From the NCBI GenBank assembly GCA_029931535.1, contig JAQPZY010001675.1, forward strand, positions 5,955,501 to 6,019,500: DNA of 64,000 nucleotides, read 5' to 3'. The DNA comes from Margaritifera margaritifera (taxonomy: Eukaryota; Mollusca; Bivalvia; Unionida; Margaritiferidae). This document shows positions 10,819 to 21,787 of this stretch, piece after piece. Position 1 is the first letter of the stretch. Each line of letters starts with the position of its first letter. Below the pieces are notes generated by a model. The model saw only the letters and a list, made by a program, of their open reading frames with translations. It was not told where the DNA came from and made no database searches. The position numbers and the translations under genes were made by a program.

Positions 10819-11017
10819 AATGGCCCACCATTGTGTCATGTGTGAAGCACAGTATAAACATCGCCAATCCCTGGAGCGACATATAAATATTGTCCATTTT
10901 GGTTTAAAAGTGTCATGCCACAAGTGTCAGATGACATACAAAAGGAAGGAAGACCTAAACAAGCATTTTGAGAGAAGCCAGCACAATCCAGTGGCTTCAT
11001 CTACCAATAGATCATAA
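10819..11017 (+). pseudogene. orphan two-finger C2H2 fragment, origin unknown
   Basis: An open frame starting MAHHCVMCEAQYKHRQSLER has C-x2-C...H-x4-H (HINIVH), then CHKCQMTYKRKEDLNKH followed by H five residues on, and stops after SSTNRS. Two adjacent finger-like units in one frame are unlikely by chance. It is in an intron of the zinc-finger gene, on the same strand, but its stop codon excludes it from the main transcript unless it is an alternative last exon. A possible acceptor (CTTCACATCAG) precedes it, and AATAAA follows at about 11404, so an alternative terminal exon is possible. A degraded retrocopy or transposon protein is the other reading. Confidence 0.5.
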
Positions 11018-11059
11018 AGTCAAGCCATTGGGAGTTCAGCAACATCCTTCTTCCATCGA

Positions 11060-11390
11060 TTGTTTCTGATATTTCAGATTATGAAGCAACCAATTTATTT
11101 GATCAAGGAATTTCATTTGAGGATATATTGAGTCCAGTGATGAATTTGGAACTCAGCACCAATCAGGATGAATTCATCCAATTTGGCTTGCTCCACTGCA
11201 AACTTGCTCTGGGAAACTTTCATTACTCCTGTGGACAACTTTACGATCCCACCAGGATCTGTATTGTATCAACAATTTGATACAATGGTGGATGCCCAAC
11301 CAACAAGAAACTTATATAATGCCACAGCAGTTTTATGCTTTGTAATTCAAACATTAGCTATTTTTTTTACACAAAAAAGAATGTAAATTC
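11060..11390 (+). pseudogene. possible continuation of the orphan zinc-finger coding sequence
   Basis: About 60 residues (SDISDYEATNLFDQGISFED and beyond) are readable from 11068, then the frame shifts to one reading NLLWETFITPVDNFTIPPGS to a stop near 11384. The two pieces overlap around 11170-11200 as if one frameshift split a single protein. Composition looks protein-like, but I recognise no family. AATAAATAATTTGAG lies just after the stop. Confidence 0.3.
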
Positions 11391-11419
11391 TTTTTGAATA
11401 TTTAATAAATAATTTGAGA

Positions 11420-12320
11420 TAGTTTTCTATCCACTTCTTCTTTTACCCCCATTCATGCAGAAAACTTGATTTTGTGTTTGAATTTAACTGCTACTGTAAG
11501 TGGAATTCAGCTGCATTAAACCATAATGTCATTCAAATCCAGGCTGCATTAAATTATGATGTAATTCGAACAGAGTGCACTGGCTGCAATCTTAGATTGT
11601 GATTTTACTGCCCACCATAAACCAGAGGTGCTAATGTCACATGACCCAAAAGCAGTTGCGCCAGCGGCTAGGGGTATATAAACCTCACACTGACGTGATA
11701 CAGTGATCAGTTGAACCAATGAATCAACAAGAAATTATCCTGCTGATGAGTTGCAAGGATAACAGAACTAGTCAGGGACTGGGGGTGACTAGACCACCCC
11801 AGCAGATGAGGGAATTCCTCTACATTCCTCAGGCAGTACCTTCCTCCTTTCCTTGTGGTAAGCTTAAGTTGACCTAATACCAGAGCAGCAAGAACCATAG
11901 CTACTAATACACACAGCATATCATATAAACTCAATGTTGTTTTATTTTGACACTTGCCTACACATAAATTTGTAATATTTTTAATATATACTGAAAATGT
12001 CTTGAAAAATGGTTGAAAAATGTTCAGGTTATGACCATTTGAAATTATATATGATATATAGTGACTTGCAGCTAAATGACAGGCATCAGACCAAAATGTC
12101 AGACAAGCTTTCCATGTGCCTGTGAGAGCATTGGTCAGCAGTCTGCAGGTGTTGAAAGCTGTTTGAGTTTTTCTGGCAAATGGTAAAGAGGTTAATCGGC
12201 ATCAGTGGCCCAAAAAATTATAAGTATGGTGCATGCAACCAATTATCATACAGAAAGAATAATTTCTTTTTTCATGTTTCCACATCATTTGCATTTTGGT
12301 AAAACTTTTTTCTTCTTTCC
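11420..12320. other. intron sequence without recognisable features
   Basis: No supported gene or RNA. The short open frame at 11707-11934 on the minus strand has no domain I can name. Confidence 0.45.
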
Positions 12321-12325
12321 GTCAA

Positions 12326-13074
12326 AGTAGTGATGTATTTAGTTTTCCTTCCAAGTAGTGGTGTATTTAGTGCATTTCCTTCCAAGTAGTGGTGTATTTA
12401 GTGCATTTCCTTCCAAGTAGTGGTGTATTTGGTGCATTTCCTTCCAAGTAGTGGTGTAGTTAGTTTTCCTTCAAAGTAGTGGTCTATTTAGGGCATTTCC
12501 TTCCAAGTAGTGGTGTATTTAGTGCATTTCCTTCCAAGTAGTGGTGTATTTGGTGCATTTCCTTCCAAGTAGTGGTGTAGTTAGTTTTCCTTCAAAGTAG
12601 TGGTCTATTTAGTGCATTTCCTTCCAAGTAGTGGTGTATTTAGTGCAATTCCTTCCAAGTAGTGGTGTATTTAGTGCATTTCCTTCCAAGTAGTGGTGTA
12701 TTTAGTTTTCCTTCCAAGTAGTGGTGTATTTAGTGTATTTCCTTCCAAGTAGTGGTGTATTTAGTTTTCCTTCCAAGTAGTGGTGTAATTAGTGCAATTC
12801 CTTCCAGGTAGTGGTGTATTTAGTGCATTTCCTTCCAAGTAGTGGTGTAGTTAGTTTTCCTTCCAAGTAGTGGTCTATTTAGTGCATTTCCTTCCAAGTA
12901 GTGGTGTATTTAGTGCATTTTCTTCCAAGTAGTGGTGTATTTAGTGCAATTCCTTCCAAGTAGTGGTGTATTTAGTGCAATTCCTTCCAAGTAGTGGTGT
13001 ATTTAGTGCATTTCCTTCCAAGTAGTGGTGTATTTAATTTTCCTTCAAAGTAGTGGTGTATTTAGTGGATTTCC
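12326..13074 (+). repeat. 31/28-bp tandem array, about 25 units
   Basis: The long unit is GTAGTGGTGTATTTAGTGCA followed by TTTCCTTCCAA. A shorter 27-28 bp form lacks GCAT (TTTAGTTTTCC). The short form recurs every few long units, suggesting a higher-order unit. A second variant, GTGGTCTATTTA, also follows the short units at several places. Confidence 0.95.
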
Positions 13075-13134
13075 TTGTCCTTAGATCTATAAACAAAGAT
13101 TTGCATACAATTTGGACATCACATTGAGTATAAC

Positions 13135-13248
13135 AAATATTGGTACATGCCTAAAATATTGGTACATGCCTAAAATATTGGTACATGCCTAAAATATTGG
13201 TACATGCCTAAAATATTGGTACATGCCTAAAATATTGGTACATGCCTA
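13135..13248 (+). repeat. 19-bp tandem array, 6 units
   Basis: TATTGGTACATGCCTAAAA repeats six times with almost no differences, so it is probably recent. Confidence 0.95.
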
Positions 13249-13462
13249 TTGTGCACAGATATTGACTCGGCTAACTTTAATTCCTCTTTGTCTGACCTCT
13301 GTAATCTAAACTTACATGTGTACTCAAATATGCCTTTCAGATTTTTCAGCAACATTCAAGTGCATCTTGTTCCATGTGCATATTTGTTACTTAAAATCTC
13401 CTATTTTATTTCTGATCAATAATTTGTACTATAATCACATGATTTTCATGTGACTTTGTCAG

Positions 13463-13539
13463 ATGATGCAGACCCGCAGACTGGCTCCAGGGATGAAGAC
13501 ATGAAGGACGACACTGGTGACAAATCAGACAACCAGGAC
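13463..13539 (+). CDS. C2H2 zinc-finger protein, third visible exon (acidic)
   Basis: A small 77-bp exon encodes about 25 residues, nearly all charged or polar: DDADPQTGSRDEDMKDDTGD and KSDNQD. The acceptor is GACTTTGTCAG at 13452-13462 and the donor GTAAGT at 13540. It takes one base from 9298 and ends on a codon boundary, matching the exon at 14235. The acidic stretch continues the spacer between finger 1 and finger 2. With no domain, support rests on splice sites, phase and the match in composition to its neighbours. Confidence 0.7.
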
Positions 13540-13963
13540 GTAAGTCATTTCCATCAAAGTCCGATACCATTTTTGCTTATTTTTTTCACTCCTCATGAAA
13601 ATAAAGAATATGAAATTCATCAACAGTCCCATAGTATGTCATCATGTTCTTATGCTTTTGACAAATTTTTAATGGATTTTTTTTCTTATTTTGTCTGACA
13701 ATCAAATGTGTTGAAATAACAGTTCGTTTTTCTATATTGTCTCTATACAGCTCTGAATTAGATAAAAGAGGAAATATGTGATGTTATATTTCACACTAAA
13801 CATCCCAGTGATGTTGTGTCAGTACCATCACTGCTATACTTTTCATGCTAAATTTACACGCCCTTTTGTTTTACATACATTTTAAGTCATAAACATAAGA
13901 ATCATGGCCCCAAAAAAAGAATCTTCCATAATATGCAGGCAGAATGGGAAAGATCTAACCCTT

Positions 13964-14024
13964 GGGGGATAGGATTGGTGCCTGGGACTTAGCAAGCCTA
14001 ATTCCTGGCACCAATCTTATCCCC
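13964..14024. repeat. short inverted repeat (hairpin)
   Basis: GGGGATAGGATTGGTGCC faces GGCACCAATCTTATCCCC around a loop of about 24 bases, with one mismatch in the stem. It lies in the intron between exons 13463 and 14235. It could be the remnant of a palindromic MITE. Confidence 0.75.
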
Positions 14025-14234
14025 TCATGTTACTATCCTACTCACACAAATGGGGTAAATTCTATTAATCTGAACTTCCAATTATCCAAACCATTCTTAT
14101 GTCTCATGTTGATACCAATTATCCAGACCATTCTTATGTGTCATGTTGAGTTTGGATGGTTCCTTATGTAGCTTGAAAATTTTTGGCCAAGGATTCATAT
14201 CCTAGTAACGAAGAAAGCTCTTTTCTGTATCCAG

Positions 14235-14475
14235 AAAGAAGTATCAGAGGGAGAAGATAATGCAGAGGAAGGCTTGGAAGAGAGCACTCTGAATGGTTCT
14301 GCGCAACGAACAGTTGTGAAAGGTTCAGATCTGATACAGCGCCTGGGTTACCTGCCCATGACCATGCAGATTTTCCAGAAGATGAGGGATACATTTGGGA
14401 ATGAGGAATGTGAGTTTTGTGGCCGCCTTTTCTACAACAAGTCCGACTATGAACCACATGTCAGGACTCACACAG
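14235..14475 (+). CDS. C2H2 zinc-finger protein, fourth visible exon (finger 2)
   Basis: The exon opens after CTGTATCCAG and closes at GTAGGG. It reads an acidic start (KEVSEGEDNAEEGLEES), a conserved-looking helix-like stretch (VKGSDLIQRLGYLPMTMQIF, then QKMRDTFGNEE), and finger 2: CEFCGRLFYNKSDYEPHVRTH. The finger linker HTG is split, and the next exon at 21423 supplies GEKPF, giving a canonical TGEKPF linker between fingers 2 and 3. That match across a 6.9 kb intron is strong evidence that the two exons are joined. The non-finger block before the finger is long and well composed, so it may be a diagnostic motif for identifying the orthologue. Confidence 0.9.
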
Positions 14476-16500
14476 GTAGGGGGAATTATCATGATAAAAA
14501 TCTTGTACTTTACGATTTAAGAATTTTTTGGCTGTAACAAACTTTGAGTTTTAACTGCAATTTGATGGCAGAGCTGGTAAAGTGAATATTTAGTTCAGTA
14601 AAAGCAACATGAACATCCTCAGATCTTCAGATGTCATCTCCATACTAACACAATGAGAAAAATCTATGCACACTTATTGAAAAATGAGAATCTTGTGCCT
14701 ATTACAAGTAGTGTCAAAACATTGTATGTGGCATCTAAGGACAAAGTTAAATATGTATGACAAAAATTAAATATGTAAACATTATACATAACAAATTTGT
14801 CTGATCTGGAGAGCTATCTTGTGCCAGAAGCACCAGCATAGAAACTCCCAGACCAAGACACACAAATCAGGTGATTTGGATACCCTTGTTTAAGGAGGTA
14901 AGTGACCACTACAGAATTGTTCAATATTATGAGGATCATTTTCTAGCACATGTTCTCTCACCATGAACAAAAGGCATTTATTAGTCTTCATTTCCAAAAG
15001 GTTTATATGAAGAACTTCATTTACCAGTTTTGATTGTGATTTTCTTCATGTTCAACAAATATGGGCCAATTTTGGGGGTATTTTCTAGTTTAAAAAATGG
15101 GATCCATGCCTGACCCCACATTATAAGCGGGTTTGCGAGTTATCTGGACATGAGTTATTGAGGGAATGGTGTATTAGATTGGTTTATCCTTCTTGTAGGG
15201 AATTCAGACATTCTCCCTGTAAAAGAAACCGATGGTAGAGGTTGGATGCCCATGTATTTCCTTCTCCTCTTACCTATTCTCCTAATGTTAATGAGATCAG
15301 GGAATATTTTTGAAGGAGAAGGCAAATTTTGTAATAAATTATGTTGCTCTGATATACTTACCTGATCACATTACTAGTAAACCCTCCCACACCTTCTTGT
15401 AAGTGCAAGCATCTTCATTGATGTATCACTCAGCTTAAACTGGTTTACTACCAGTGCCACCTAGTGATGGTAGGGGGAGGTAATGGGTAAGAGTTTCTTC
15501 TCTTTGTCCATATGGTATATAGACATGAAAGAAGAAATTTTCATCTTTCTGGAATTGCTGTATTTGAGAGGATGATGTAAAATCACACTTTAAGCAAAAA
15601 GTTGAGAAAATTGGTGCAGCTAGTACCTTATCTTTTAGCTGAGCTGGTTTCCTGTCCTGCTCCATTAACATCAGCAGAGGATCTGTTCCTGATTTGTTGC
15701 TTGATATTTTGTGCTCCTGATCCAAAACATTTGCCATGAATTTAAGTACTTAAAAGTTCTTTTTCTTTTTCCAATTCATGTGTCGTGCACACAAAGTCGT
15801 CGTAATCAGCTTGATAAATTTATAGAACGGCACCATTTCTCATCTTGAGACTAATGGCAAGGGAACCTTTGTCAAGGGCATAGTCAGCATCCATATTCAT
15901 ATTTGGCCATAAAACACGATCCCAAGTGTTTTCCCAGGCCTTTTATGGAACATTCATCCAAACTTGACTTTTTACATTGTTACCTTCTCATTTCTCTACC
16001 ATAACGCATAGTGGAACCTCTTTTCTGTACTTCTCAGTATGGCATGCACCTGCCTAAATGCTTGATTAGGCATTGAAAGACCTGTAAATAAAATTGCAGA
16101 GACCCCAAATGATCAGGATAAGGTACAGACTAAAAGTCATGCCCAGTTTAGGTGAGAAAAAGATTGTGATACCAGACCACAGTAAAATATTTTGGATCAT
16201 GGGTTTTAGTCAGGTCAGTATGTAAAGGGAAAACAAACAACTTTTTAATGTAGGCCTTTTTAATGTATACCAGGCTACTAATATTTTGATCATGCCCATT
16301 TGAGTGGCAGATTGGGAACATGATGATGGCGGTACAGAAAAGAGGAAAGAAATTACTGAGAAAAGTGCATGGACCTGGTTGCATTGCTGAAGAATTTTAA
16401 TTTGTAAAGGGTCATATAATTGTATTTTACTATCGAACACGTTTTTAAAAAATGTTCTGTACCTTCAGTTCTCTGTTCTGCATTTTTTGGCATATTTTAA
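14476..16500. other. intron sequence, little recognisable
   Basis: No supported gene or RNA. Near 15110-15175 the sequence ATTATAAGCGGG...GGGAATGGTGTA has the style of a transposon terminus, but I could not find its partner. Confidence 0.4.
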
Positions 16501-17104
16501 GCTGATCGGAACACAAGACAAGCAATTGTCCAGTTTGGTTTCCAGATGATAACTTAAGTTCCTGCTAACAGATTTTAATGCAGCTTGGAATATTTGCTTT
16601 CCTTAGCTCAGGGAAGAATTCTATTGACTTTGGAGTCAGTAGTATCAAGGTCAAGGTCACTGTTGCTAAAAATAAATTGTGCCTATGCATTTTATTTCTA
16701 GATGATAAGTTCCAATGAACAGATTTCATTGCAGTATGGTACAGGTGTTCCCCTATACTAAGGGAAGAACCCTTTAGAGCTTTGGACCAGTAGCCCCACT
16801 GTCATGGTCACTGTTGCTTAAAATAGATTTTACCCTTGTTTTACATTTCTGGATGATAACTTTAGTTCTTGTGAACAGATTTAAACACAGCTTTTTTGTT
16901 CCCTTAGCCCAAGGAAAAACCCTGTTGGAGTCAGTAGTTCCAAGGTCAGTGTCACAGTTTATAATTGTACCTATCCATTTAATTTCCAAATGATAATTTA
17001 ATTCTAATAAACAGATTTTAGCACAACTTGGTATATGTGCTTCCCTTTGCTCGAAGAAAAGCCTGTTGATTTTGGGGGTCATTAGTTCCAAGGCCAGTGT
17101 CATT
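16500..17104 (+). repeat. degenerate tandem repeat of about 150 bp (left half)
   Basis: Blocks of the type AAGGTCACTGTTGCTAAAAA, TTTCTAGATGATAAGTT and AACAGATTT recur about every 140-160 bp. The array is split by the hAT MITE at 17105 and continues at 17694. The GGTCAAGGTCACTG blocks resemble those at 39735-41940. Confidence 0.65.
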
Positions 17105-17693
17105 CAGAGATGCCAACCATTCCAATTTTGTTCCTATTTTTAACCTCAGATTATGCCATTATGATCACTTCTATCAGATTCCGATTTTCTGATCAGCTAA
17201 AATTCTTCCTAGGAAAACTGCAACTTGAAAACTGGTATATCTAGATCACTGAAATGCTTGCAATGTCGGATGATAATTCATAGTGAAAGCTTACCTAAGA
17301 GCAAGTTTCACAAAAGCAGTTGAATATTGATAAAGCAGAAATCATGTCAGTTTAGCGCCCTGACTCACGAAAGAAAGTTAAAGGAAGATTTCAAAACAAA
17401 CAGCTGATGAGAATTATACCTAGATGAAAAAATATGCTACAGAAATTCCAAATAGGATATGTAAGGCATGAACAAGGGATAAATACCATGCCTTTGCAGT
17501 CTTTTCTCAACAGACTTTAGCATGTCACATGGTGGGAAAGATGATTGTTGAAGCGTGTTTCAACCAAAACCAAAAATGGATATCAGTATGCTTAAATTAA
17601 GCTGTTGGTTAAAAATTTGAAGTTTTAATGCTCATATTCTGATTCTTTAAAGTTTATATTCCTATTTCATATCAGTAGGAGTTGGCATCTCTG
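17105..17693. mobile_element. hAT-like MITE inserted in a tandem repeat
   Basis: The left end CAGAGATGCCAAC and right end GTTGGCATCTCTG are perfect 13-bp inverted repeats. The flanks GTCATT and GTCACT look like a slightly decayed target duplication. The surrounding repeat (GGTCACTGTTGCTAAAAATA) resumes directly after 17693, which defines the insertion precisely. The length is 589 bp and no coding sequence is visible. Confidence 0.8.
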
Positions 17694-17760
17694 GTCACTG
17701 TTGCTAAAAATAGATTGTATGTATTTCATTTCTCTGTCAAAGACATTACCCAATCGCATT
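17694..17760 (+). repeat. degenerate tandem repeat of about 150 bp (right remnant)
   Basis: GTCACTGTTGCTAAAAATAG and ATTTCATTTCT continue the pattern of 16500-17104 beyond the inserted MITE. Confidence 0.65.
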
Positions 17761-18095
17761 AATATTAGGAAAATAAACTCGCTACCTCTGAATTCAGCCT
17801 GCCCTGAAAGATGAAAAAACATCTTTCTGCCTGTATATCATGTAGACAAAGAGAAGTGATTGTTACAGATTACCTTCCGTTGCCCATGCTAAGGTTGCAA
17901 AGGACAGTTTTTATGCACAAATTTAATGGCGCATTAACCTAATAAAAAATTCATAAAAAATTAAATACACCAGTAAGGTCAAAAAGGTCCATATTTTGAG
18001 TTAGCTTTAATAAAACAAAACATAAGAATATCGTTCACTTGACCTGGTAAGTCAATGGAAGCTTAAAGCAAAAGAAGTTTATGCAAAAGTGATAT

Positions 18096-18359
18096 TTGAC
18101 ACAAAGTGATCCTCAGTGTAAATGCAGCTCCACGGCCATCCATTCAAACTCAGAATCACTAGCTAGCATTATGGAGGACACGGTGATGCCACCTCCACCA
18201 CCCCTGGTGAAGATTCCTCGAACAGCACCGATGGTGACAGTGACATCTAACTCTGTGGAAGCTGTTACAAGCAATCCTGCCCACACTTTGTTGGAGTCAC
18301 ATATGTGTCGTCTTATACAGCAAGCTCTGTCATCATGGATGTCAGCTATCAAACTTTAA
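18096..18359 (+). other. open frame of unknown origin, possibly transposon-derived
   Basis: An 87-residue open frame contains MEDTVMPPPPPLVKIPRTAP, then VTVTSNSVEAVTSNPAHTLL and ESHMCRLIQQALSS. Composition is protein-like, with a Pro run and an apparent helix, and GC content is higher than the flanks. I see no good acceptor and no family I can name. It runs directly into a repeat of the 31785 family at 18360. A decayed gag-like or other transposon protein is likelier than an exon, because none of the phases needed here are supported. Confidence 0.3.
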
Positions 18360-18930
18360 GACAACATTGGGGTGTCATGGCAGCCATCTTGAAAATCTTC
18401 TTGTTGCTACCCCTCCTACATGGAAAGTCATATCGACATGGGGTTTTCACTAGAGGACTTGTTATTGTGTAGTTGTCCCAGAACGAAAATAATGCCAATT
18501 TGACATCAAATTGAAAATCTTGTTAGCGCTACTCCTCCAGAATTGATGATCATATTGACATAGGGTCCGCACCAAAAGATTTATGATATTTAGTTGGTCC
18601 TAAATGACATGGTGCCCCGCAGTCATCCAGTATGGCTGCCACAATGAACATATTGAAACTCTTGTCACTAATTCTCCTGAATTGATGGTCATATTGGCAT
18701 GGGGTTTTTGCCAAAAGTTTTCTAATGGTGTCTAGTTTGTCCTACATGAAATGGTGCCAATGTTACATCCAATTTAGGCTGCCACGGTGGCTTATTTCAA
18801 AATCTTATTGCTCAAGAATGTCAGATGTTTTAACACTCAGAAGTTAAAAAGAAGAAACGGTCTTATCTGGAATTCCTGGAAGTTCTGTTTGGACCATATA
18901 GTATCAATCCCTTCAAGGGACTCTTGTTTC
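18360..18930 (+). repeat. copy of the 31785-33395 repeat family
   Basis: Contains the family blocks CAGCCATCTTGAAAATCTT, GGGGTTTTCACTA and AAATGGTGCC, and ends with TTAACACTCAG, GGAATTCCTGGAA and CCCTTCAAGGGACTCTTGTT. That 3' end is shared with 33270-33391, so it is a true element end rather than an arbitrary break. Confidence 0.75.
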
Positions 18931-21420
18931 TGGGGAGTATAGAAAGAAACTTGCTCTTTGATAAATCTTGAATGTCATCACTCACGATTGTGTTGGATAT
19001 AGACTTTACAAAGTCCCTGGCATGGTTATAATTTTTGTAGTTTTTTTCCCCCAAGTCAACTTACATTTTTTCTTGAAGTCAACACAAGATCTCTACATCT
19101 GAGATAGGTTTTCCATGCTTGCAAGGGTGTAGGCAGTGTTAAAAAGAAACTTTAAATGCAAGCTCCTTGCATCACAGTTCAAGTGATCTTTGTTCAAATC
19201 ATAGGGTCTTTCCTGTAATTGTCAGTCCCATTGGAAAATGGGTTTGCTGTCCCATTTTTGCTTTGAGCGCTTTTGAGATATTTTCTGCAGTGGCTGCAGA
19301 ACATTAGATCTTTTTTGGAGTCATACTCTAGCCATTAATCCATGATGACTGGAACTTTTTTGCACATTTTATAGCATCATACTGGCTGGGGTTTTTTCTC
19401 AAAAAGGTTGATTAGATTTGTTAGTGGAAACTTCGTAAAGTTTCCTTTTTTTTGTTGCCTAGATGCACCAGCAGACTCATCTCTTCAACTACATCAACAA
19501 TAATGAAAGTTAGACTGTTTGTAATTATACTGACAACTGAATGATTTGAGAACACTTATTTTATCTATTTGCTTAACAATTATTACCTAGTCACCTTGAA
19601 ATCAGAGTCATGCATCAAAACAATCTTTGACAAGCTGACTTTTGAGAATCATTTAAAAACACTTATATTTATCCATCTAATTATTTGCCAAACAGTAAGT
19701 ATGTATTGGTCTCCTGTAATTATCATGTAAACAGTAGATGATAAACACTGTTTGTGGGTGGTATATTGTGGGTACATCAATCATGCTTTTGACGAAATCC
19801 AGGTGGCAAATACACCTATCAAAGAAATCTCACAAGTTATATTAATAACATTGATCACCTATTCACCTTGAAATTGGCAACATGCATAAAAAAAAATCTT
19901 CGAAAATTCGATTGTTTAGAGTTGGCAAGCTCTGCACATTTTGGAGGTCACAAACTGCCTACGGCTAGGTTAGGACTTGAAAGTCAGTGAATCCCATACA
20001 TGTACAAAATATCACAATTAAAATGTAAATGATAAGTTAAAATATAAATATTTATTCCCCATTTGTCAAAACTTGCTTTCATTTGGAAATATTCACATTA
20101 TTATGTCTGAACCAGAAAATATGAGACTGACCTTGCCTACAAGATGGAAATGACAGACTTTGACAGTATATTGTGTTAAATAAAGAATTGATAGATGAAA
20201 ATACTGTGGGCAGTTATGCAATAGAAGACGTTTGCACATATAAATGCTAAATAAAGGTGCTGATATATGTACTGTGGTGAGATCAGAGTATAAAACTTGC
20301 AGAATGTAAAGCATTATGAACTGAACACTACCCCTCTGTCTCTGTCTCTGTCTCTCTCAATTTTTTTACTTGCCTGCAGGAAAGTACCTTGTAGACTTAA
20401 GCTTGCCCACCAAATTTGAGCTTCTCCCAGGTGTTGGACAAGTAGATTTGTAAAGCCCTGATTTGTCACTTGTTGTAATCAATCTTGGCATTGAAAATCC
20501 TGCTCTTTCTTAAATGTGCAGTGAGGGTTTCATAGATGTGTTAGTTTCACATTTGAAAAAAGGCAGCCACTGTTTTCTTAAATCTAAAACAATAGTAATA
20601 CAAGGAATGTTTAGATTATATAGTGCTCAACAAAAATATGAAAAATAACCTAGAATAACGAGACAGTGTACATTATCCAGTAATACTTGAGGCTCCTCAA
20701 TAACATCAGAAAGAAATAATGATCGGTTTCATTGAGTTTTGTCTGGAACACTAAGACATGGTCATATCTTTTTGATGATATTGTTTCATCTGTTTTGCTT
20801 CAATTTAGTTTAGTTAGGTGCCTCATGGAACAAAGCAGAGCAAGTTTAATCTGTACTGCATATCTGAGGTCAAGGTAATAAGTCTTCTTCAAAGAAATGA
20901 TTAATTCCAAAAAGATTATTTTGAAGTTGGAAAATAACATTGTGCATATACCCCAAGGAAAAAAGCAATCAACCATATCATGCCACTTTCAATGACTGAA
21001 TCCTTACAGTACTTCATGTACTCTGATTTTGTATTCCTTGCTAATCAGTATCAAAGGGATGGTACAAAAGTATGTGTGTCCTGATTGTACAGGGTTTCAT
21101 TGTACAGGAAAGACTAAAGGAGATGATAGTATATGACAGGACAACAGTATTTATTTCAGCATCAGAATAATAAAAGTTTATTCCCAGAGTGCTGCATTTA
21201 TCAGAGTCATGTACAATGAAGAAAAAAAAATGGAAGGTTTCAGGCGCAATTGACACAATACTTGCATTGAAATTCATGATTAAAAACCTTTTATCTACCT
21301 AGTATTATCTTCTGAACTGAGTAAAATTTATAACAAAGTGGAAATATACCTTGTAAATGAGTCTTAAGACGGTAAAATAGCATTAAAAAATACATTGTTC
21401 TTTGTTTCTTTTTTAATCCT
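18931..21420. other. intron sequence with weak repeats only
   Basis: There is a (TCTCTG)n-like stretch at 20332-20358. A loosely repeated block containing ATTACCTAGTCACCTTGAAA occurs near 19590 and 19855. No gene is supported. Confidence 0.45.
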
Positions 21421-21422
21421 AG

Positions 21423-21636
21423 GAGAAAAACCATTTGCCTGTCCAAAGTGCGGATATCGCACCATCACAAAAGACAACTTGAAACGACATATCGAGAAAG
21501 AGCATGAGAATGCGACATATCCATGTAATGATTGTGAGTTTATAGCTGTCAGCAGGACCCAGCTCTGGAACCACCAGCTAAAACACAAAGGTCTCAAGGG
21601 AGTAGAGTGTCCAGAGTGTGACCAGCAGTTTGAAAG
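21423..21636 (+). CDS. C2H2 zinc-finger protein, fifth visible exon (fingers 3, 4, start of 5)
   Basis: The exon follows TTTTTTAATCCTAG and ends at GTTAAA. It reads EKPFACPKCGYRTITKDNLK, then RHIEKEH (finger 3, H-x4-H); YPCNDCEFIAVSRTQLWNHQ and LKH (finger 4); and CPECDQQFER, the first half of finger 5. The rest of finger 5 comes from the exon at 23719. The opening GEKPF completes the linker begun at 14475. The donor GTTAAA is weaker than consensus, but the phase (two bases carried) fits exactly with the next exon. Confidence 0.9.
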
Positions 21637-21787
21637 GTTAAAAATCATTTTTATGAAGTTATTTTTGTTTCCATAGTGGGTTAAATATCAAATTGTTGTC
21701 TTATAATTTTTGTCTGTGATAATACAAAAAAACTATTCCTCAAGCCTTTTCAAAGATATCATCATGTATGAACTTCCCATTCTGATT

